Under the pieces are notes generated by a model. The model made no database searches. It saw only the letters and a program-made list of their open reading frames with translations, and was not told where the DNA came from. Shown in pieces: positions 43,214 through 46,932 of a stretch of 46,932 nucleotides of DNA (position 1 is its first letter; the number at the start of each line of letters is the position of its first letter). Made by a program: the position numbers and the translations under genes. Location of the stretch: assembly GCA_937923745.1 (NCBI GenBank), contig CALDUO010000117.1, forward strand, positions 1-46,932. Direction: 5' to 3'. The DNA is from an uncultured Granulosicoccaceae bacterium. GTDB lineage: Bacteria; Pseudomonadota; Gammaproteobacteria; Granulosicoccales; Granulosicoccaceae.

Positions 43214-44615
43214 CGGTGCTAACCGTCTCCTGACGCCATTGATTTTGTTTTCGCTCAAGTGTTTTTCGCGACACCCCGAGACGCCTGGCCGCCTCTGACT
43301 TGTTGTTTCTGCAGTCATGCAGCACGGCTTCAAAATGAGCACGCTCGACCTGATCTGCACGCCAGTCTAACGGAAACCCGGGCGCAATCTGCACGGCATG
43401 TGAGGGTGCTTCTGCGCCAAGACTGTCTGCCGGCAACTGGCCCATTAACAGGGTTCGCTCGATAACGTTTTTCAGCTCACGTACATTGCCCGGCCAGTGA
43501 TAGTGTTGTAACCGTTTAATATCGGCATGATGCAGTTCGACAACAGATAACCGAAGCTCTGCAGACAAGGTTTGCGAGAAGTACTGACACAGCAACGGGA
43601 TATCATCAGCCCGCTCGCGTAATGGCGGCACATGAATTGGCAACACATTCAGCCGGTAATACAGGTCACGTCTGAAATGACCTGCCTCCACCTGCTCGGC
43701 GAGATCACGATTGGTGGCAGCAATAACCCGCACGTTAACCGGCACCTCGCGCTCAGACCCGACCGGACGGACACAGTGATCCTCGAGTACCCGTAGCAGT
43801 TTGGTTTGCATTGACAGCGGCAGCTCACCTATTTCATCAAGAAACAAAGTGCCGTTTTTACTGAACTGAAACAAGCCATCACGTGCCTGATGCGCCCCGG
43901 TAAATGCACCGCGTGTATGACCAAACAACTCGCTCTCAAACAGATCGGGTTGAATCGTGCCGCAATTGAGCGCCACAAACGGACCTTCGCGTCGACTCAT
44001 GTTGTGTGTTGCCCGCGCAATTAATTCTTTGCCGGTACCGGTCTCTCCCTGAATCAGCACAGTTGAGCCAGTGGGCGCTACCCGTTGTGCCAGTTCAAGG
44101 GTTTGTTTTATCGCAGGTGTTTCACCAATAACCCCGCGATCAGACTGCATGTGTTCCAACTGCAACCGTAGCAGCGAGTTCTCGCGTTGCATTTGATGGC
44201 GATTGAGTGATTGGCGTAAGGCCGTCATGATCTGTTCGGTACGAAAAGGCTTTAAAATAAAATCATCAGCGCCGTTTCTGATTGCGGTTATGGCCATATC
44301 AAGATCGGCATAGGCGGTCATGTAAATAACATGTGTACGAATGCCGCTGTCGCGCAGCTGACTCACCCATTCGAGACCCGACAGTCCCGGCAACCGAATG
44401 TCGACAAGCAGAATATCGAAGTGATAACGCAACCTTAAGGCCTCGGCACTCTCCGCACTATCGGCGGATTCAACCAGAGCACAATGATCGGTCAACGCAC
44501 GTTGGAGAAAATTGCGCATGCCAGGCTCATCATCGACGACCAGCACAGCAACCGATTTCAGCAGTTCAACAAAACGGGCTTCAAGGTCAGATTCGTGGCG
44601 ATTTTTCTCAGTCAT
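43206..44615 (-). CDS. NtrC-family sigma-54 response regulator
   Basis: Regulator of 469 aa. The receiver domain has acidic D28/D29, phospho-acceptor D72 (LLVDIRLPG) and K122 (ILKPF). The AAA+ domain has Walker A GETGTGKE (190-197), the sigma-54 contact loop GAFTGA (236-241), Walker B LFLDEIGE near 257-264 and the R-finger region further on. A Fis-type HTH closes the protein (NKSEAARRLGVSRKTLERK). It is therefore expected to activate sigma-54 promoters. ATG start at 44615. It is the first gene of an operon with the sensor kinase and the tandem-HD protein. The target genes are not evident here. Confidence 0.93.
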   Translation of the reverse strand: MTEKNRHESDLEARFVELLKSVAVLVVDDEPGMRNFLQRALTDHCALVESADSAESAEALRLRYHFDILLVDIRLPGLSGLEWVSQLRDSGIRTHVIYMTAYADLDMAITAIRNGADDFILKPFRTEQIMTALRQSLNRHQMQRENSLLRLQLEHMQSDRGVIGETPAIKQTLELAQRVAPTGSTVLIQGETGTGKELIARATHNMSRREGPFVALNCGTIQPDLFESELFGHTRGAFTGAHQARDGLFQFSKNGTLFLDEIGELPLSMQTKLLRVLEDHCVRPVGSEREVPVNVRVIAATNRDLAEQVEAGHFRRDLYYRLNVLPIHVPPLRERADDIPLLCQYFSQTLSAELRLSVVELHHADIKRLQHYHWPGNVRELKNVIERTLLMGQLPADSLGAEAPSHAVQIAPGFPLDWRADQVERAHFEAVLHDCRNNKSEAARRLGVSRKTLERKQNQWRQETVSTGA

Positions 44616-44707
44616 ACACCACTGTAATCTGCGCCAGGTTCAACGTCAAACAGCGCTTCACAACGGAGAGATACACCGCGGCAGCCTGCCTCCAAAACCA
44701 ATGCCGA

Positions 44708-45349
44708 TCAGACTGAGTCGGGCGTTTTGTCTTTGAAGTCACATAAATCACGAATTAAACAACCGGAGCACACCGGCTTCCGTGCTTTACACACATACCG
44801 ACCATGCAAAATCAGCCAATGATGCGCATCGACCAGATACGGTTTGGGTACGTGTCGCAGTAGTTTTTTTTCGACATCGAGCACCGTTTTGCCTTTTGCA
44901 ATACCGGTACGGTTGGAGACCCGGTAGATGTGCGTATCAACTGCCATGGTGGGGTGACCAAAGGCGGTATTGAGCACCACATTCGCCGTTTTTCGACCAA
45001 CCCCCGGCAGGCGCTCCAGCGCCTCGCGAGATTCCGGCACGTCCCCGTTATGCTCATCGACCAGCAGTTGACAGGTTTTGATCACGTTTGCGGCTTTGGC
45101 GTTAAATAGCCCAATGGTTTTGATATATCCCTTGACCCTCTTTTCGCCCAACTTCAATAGCGCCTGCGGTGTATTGGCAACCGGAAACAGCTTTGCTGTG
45201 GCGATATTCACGCTAATGTCAGTGGCCTGGGCGGATAGCATGACCGCAATCAGCAACTCGAATGGCGAGGTGTACTGTAATTCGGTGCGCGGCTCCGGGT
45301 TTGCCGCTTTGAATCGAGCAAAAATGATCTCGCGTTTTTGTGGATTCAT
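44708..45349 (-). CDS. nth: Endonuclease III
   Basis: DNA glycosylase/AP lyase for oxidised pyrimidines, 213 aa. The helix-hairpin-helix LPGVGRKTANVV carries the catalytic Lys, and VDTHIYRVSNR carries the catalytic Asp. The C-terminal [4Fe-4S] loop has the C-x6-C-x2-C-x5-C pattern in CKARKPVCSGCLIRDLC. ATG start at 45349. It is divergent from the SRAP gene across about 130 bases. No rsx/rnf genes, a common neighbour, are seen in the window. Confidence 0.96.
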   Translation of the reverse strand: MNPQKREIIFARFKAANPEPRTELQYTSPFELLIAVMLSAQATDISVNIATAKLFPVANTPQALLKLGEKRVKGYIKTIGLFNAKAANVIKTCQLLVDEHNGDVPESREALERLPGVGRKTANVVLNTAFGHPTMAVDTHIYRVSNRTGIAKGKTVLDVEKKLLRHVPKPYLVDAHHWLILHGRYVCKARKPVCSGCLIRDLCDFKDKTPDSV

Positions 45350-45481
45350 GACGTGTGTGTTAAAAGACGGTATTGGTAGCAGGTAAAATCGCCATCAGGT
45401 TAACACGTGACGACGTCTGATCCGAGTCACGCTACACAACGCGACGTTAACAAGCGAACGAGTCCACCGGAGGTTCATCTC

Positions 45482-46147
45482 ATGTGCGGTCGAATGAACG
45501 TAAGTGACAATGAAGGCGTGCAATGGCTCATGGACTATCTCGGTTTGCCGCTCTGGCCAAACTTCGAGGCGAGGTACAATTTGGCCCCGTCCGCTTCCGT
45601 GCATTGCGTCACCCGATCAACAGAAAACACAACAGATCTGCAGACACATCCCTGTCATTGGGGGCTCATCCCCGTCTGGGCAAGACCTGGACAGTTTTCC
45701 AAACCACTGATCAACGCACGCGCGGAGACCGTGTTTGAAAAGCCATCCTTCAAGAATCTCATCAAACACCAAAGAGTGTGTGTCCCGGTCACCGGTTATT
45801 ACGAGTGGCAACGCGAAAACGGTAAGGCGGTGCCCTACTTTATTCATGCACAAGACCAACCGGGTTTTTTCCTCGGTGGTATTTATCAAAAAACCAGTGA
45901 TATCAAAATGGATATGGCTATTTTAACCGTAGCAGCCAATCACGCGTTGTCAGCCATTCATCATCGTATGCCGGTAGTTATAAAGCCAGAGGACGTCAAG
46001 ACATGGCTCGAAGATGACGACCCGCAAACTCTAGGCACTCTCATGACGCCAGCCGGTGATAACACCCTTGGATTCAGAGAAGTAAACCCGTACGTCAATA
46101 AAGCAGGAAATGAAGGTCCCGAGTGCATAGCCGACGTGTCAGAGTGA
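45482..46147 (+). CDS. SRAP/YedK-type abasic-site-shielding protein
   Basis: HMCES/YedK-family protein that crosslinks to abasic sites in single-stranded DNA. From ATG 45482 it is 221 aa with GGAGG nine bases upstream; the frame is open back to 45407, but Cys2 must be exposed at the N-terminus after Met removal (MCGRMN). Other active-site elements are the Asn in RYNLAPS, the Glu in ARAETVFEKPSFK and the His in AIHHRMPV. It ends about 360 bases from the convergent lexA gene, and both belong to DNA-damage biology. No LexA box is obvious upstream. Confidence 0.93.
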   Translation: MCGRMNVSDNEGVQWLMDYLGLPLWPNFEARYNLAPSASVHCVTRSTENTTDLQTHPCHWGLIPVWARPGQFSKPLINARAETVFEKPSFKNLIKHQRVCVPVTGYYEWQRENGKAVPYFIHAQDQPGFFLGGIYQKTSDIKMDMAILTVAANHALSAIHHRMPVVIKPEDVKTWLEDDDPQTLGTLMTPAGDNTLGFREVNPYVNKAGNEGPECIADVSE

Positions 46148-46160
46148 GCCACCCAAGAAA

Positions 46161-46501
46161 AGCTCCAACGCAGTATCGGGACGCAGGATCAGTGTTGAGA
46201 CAGGCTCAAGAGTCCATCTCATGACTCGAGCTTATGTGCCCTTGTTGCGCCTTTGGCAAGGCGGAGCTCGTCCGAGCTTTGCTGTTTACATCAGTAGAAG
46301 AGACACCCAGAACGAGCTCCAACGCCGCATCAGTGCATAGGATCGATCAGGAGACGGGCTCCAGAGTCCATCTCAACATTGAGCCTGTGTTCTGAGGCAA
46401 GGCGGAGCTCGTTCGAGCAGCGCAGTTTACATCAGTAAATGAGCAGCGCAGAACGAGCTCCAACGCAGTATCGGGACGCAGGATCAGTGTTGAGACGGGC
46501 T
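46161..46501. repeat. Tandem palindromic repeat units beside lexA
   Basis: A block beginning AGCTCCAACGCAGTATCGGG occurs at 46161-46206 and 46456-46501 (nearly identical) and, diverged, at 46315-46361. Between copies lies a second block containing perfect or near-perfect inverted arms GGAGCTCGTTC/GAACGAGCTCC (46404-46414 with 46451-46461; 46263-46273 with 46310-46320, one mismatch). Inside the second palindrome GAGCAGCGCA is directly repeated (46415-46424, 46441-46450) around TTTAC-atca-GTAAA. The period is about 141-154 bases. It resembles a dispersed extragenic palindromic repeat cluster; it has no coding frame. Confidence 0.8.
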
Positions 46502-46508
46502 ATGGGGG

Positions 46509-46932
46509 TTAGTAAGAGCGAAGTTGGCCTATCAAAACCCCCTGAATAGCCACCCGAGCCGGGGAATAACGCATTGGACTCATGGCACTGTTCTCAGGAA
46601 TTAGCTCTACAATATCGCTGGTATAGGTGCCAAGACGTTTCAGTGTGGCCTCTTGACCATCGATGAGCGCGACCACAATTTCGCCACTTCGGGCTTTACT
46701 TTGATTTCTTAAAATGACGGTATCGCCGTCCATGATGCCAGCGTCTATCATGGAGTCACCGGTGACTCTCAGCGCATATTTGTCGGGTCCGATAAAAAAT
46801 GCAGCGAGGTCCAGATGAGTTTCATCCGGGATAGCCTCGATAGGCATCCCCGCTGCAACACTACCCAACAGAGGTATCAGAAAATTCTCGGGAACATCCG
46901 CACCGGTGGTGTCAGTGCCGATAAAAAACGGT
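46509..46932 (-). CDS. lexA: LexA repressor, C-terminal part (runs off window)
   Basis: SOS repressor; the window holds the C-terminal ~140 codons and the frame stays open to the edge. The cleavage site is the Ala-Gly bond in GSVAAGMP, the catalytic Ser is in VTGDSMIDAG and the catalytic Lys in ATLKRLG. A Pro/Asn linker (DVPENFLIPLLG) precedes the cleavage site. The DNA-binding domain lies outside. It converges on the SRAP gene across the repeat cluster. The TTG at 46868 seen as a possible start is not real because homology continues upstream. Confidence 0.93.
   Translation of the reverse strand, partial: PFFIGTDTTGADVPENFLIPLLGSVAAGMPIEAIPDETHLDLAAFFIGPDKYALRVTGDSMIDAGIMDGDTVILRNQSKARSGEIVVALIDGQEATLKRLGTYTSDIVELIPENSAMSPMRYSPARVAIQGVLIGQLRSY

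Noticed and set aside
43213-43360. Upstream extension of the sensor kinase to 43360
   Set aside because: It would overlap the response regulator by 155 bases and adds a non-conserved hydrophilic leader before the first membrane span; GTG 43213 fits the operon junction.

Overview
The window reads as chromosomal DNA of a free-living, probably marine, respiratory gammaproteobacterium. I infer this from the gene families: NtrB/NtrC-type signalling, a LexA/SRAP pair, a Tat-exported respiratory formate dehydrogenase with DUF3305/DUF3306 partners, DUF2288, DUF2959, a YebE-like protein, TauD/TauE-like proteins and CtaA-type heme A synthase. Base composition looks like the low-to-mid 50s % GC by eye. 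No rRNA, tRNA, IS element, phage or CRISPR was seen. The species cannot be named from the sequence alone.

Layout. (1) 1-561 is a spacer holding a 13-bp tandem array, followed by a tight mutA-mutB-meaB operon (562-5725) for adenosylcobalamin-dependent methylmalonyl-CoA mutase, ending in a hairpin terminator. (2) 5763-11118, minus strand: DUF2288, a DUF2959 lipoprotein, an amidase, a secreted four-domain beta/gamma-crystallin protein and a YebE/DUF533 protein. (3) 11379-19599: apt, heme A synthase, a DUF3047 lipoprotein, a TupA-like tungstate-binding protein, a Tat-exported Rieske-like protein with altered ligands, an NTE-type patatin phospholipase with two cyclic-nucleotide-binding domains, and an ankyrin protein. 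(4) 19613-32545: the formate dehydrogenase locus. Minus-strand order from upstream: DUF3305, DUF3306, polyferredoxin, TorD-like chaperone, small Tat protein, catalytic alpha, FeS beta, small lipoprotein, cytochrome b gamma, an unknown protein. Divergent on plus: fdhD and a helix-turn-helix regulator fused to a periplasmic-binding-protein-like domain. (5) 32777-36579: a periplasmic binding protein translationally coupled to a CHASE-PAS-GGDEF-EAL protein. (6) 36626-38334: a TauD-family dioxygenase and a TSUP transporter. (7) 38835-44615, minus: NtrC-type regulator, sensor kinase and an unusual tandem-HD protein in one operon. (8) 44708-46932: nth, a YedK/SRAP protein, a repeat cluster and the 3' part of lexA, which runs off the window.

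How the parts fit. The formate dehydrogenase genes encode a periplasmic molybdenum or tungsten enzyme feeding electrons to the quinone pool, with its own maturation set (FdhD, TorD-like, DUF3305/3306, polyferredoxin). The TupA-like protein and the HTH-ligand-binding regulator suggest control by oxyanion supply; this is inference.

Most unusual signals: short tandem arrays (12-18 bp units) that recur in spacers and in low-complexity protein segments across the window; a 13 x 13-bp array upstream of mutA; three TATAAT hexamers exactly 16 bp apart; a Rieske-like protein lacking its usual second histidine; a two-component operon carrying a RelA/SpoT-like double-HD protein; a binding protein paired with a c-di-GMP enzyme; and tandem palindromic repeat units beside lexA.
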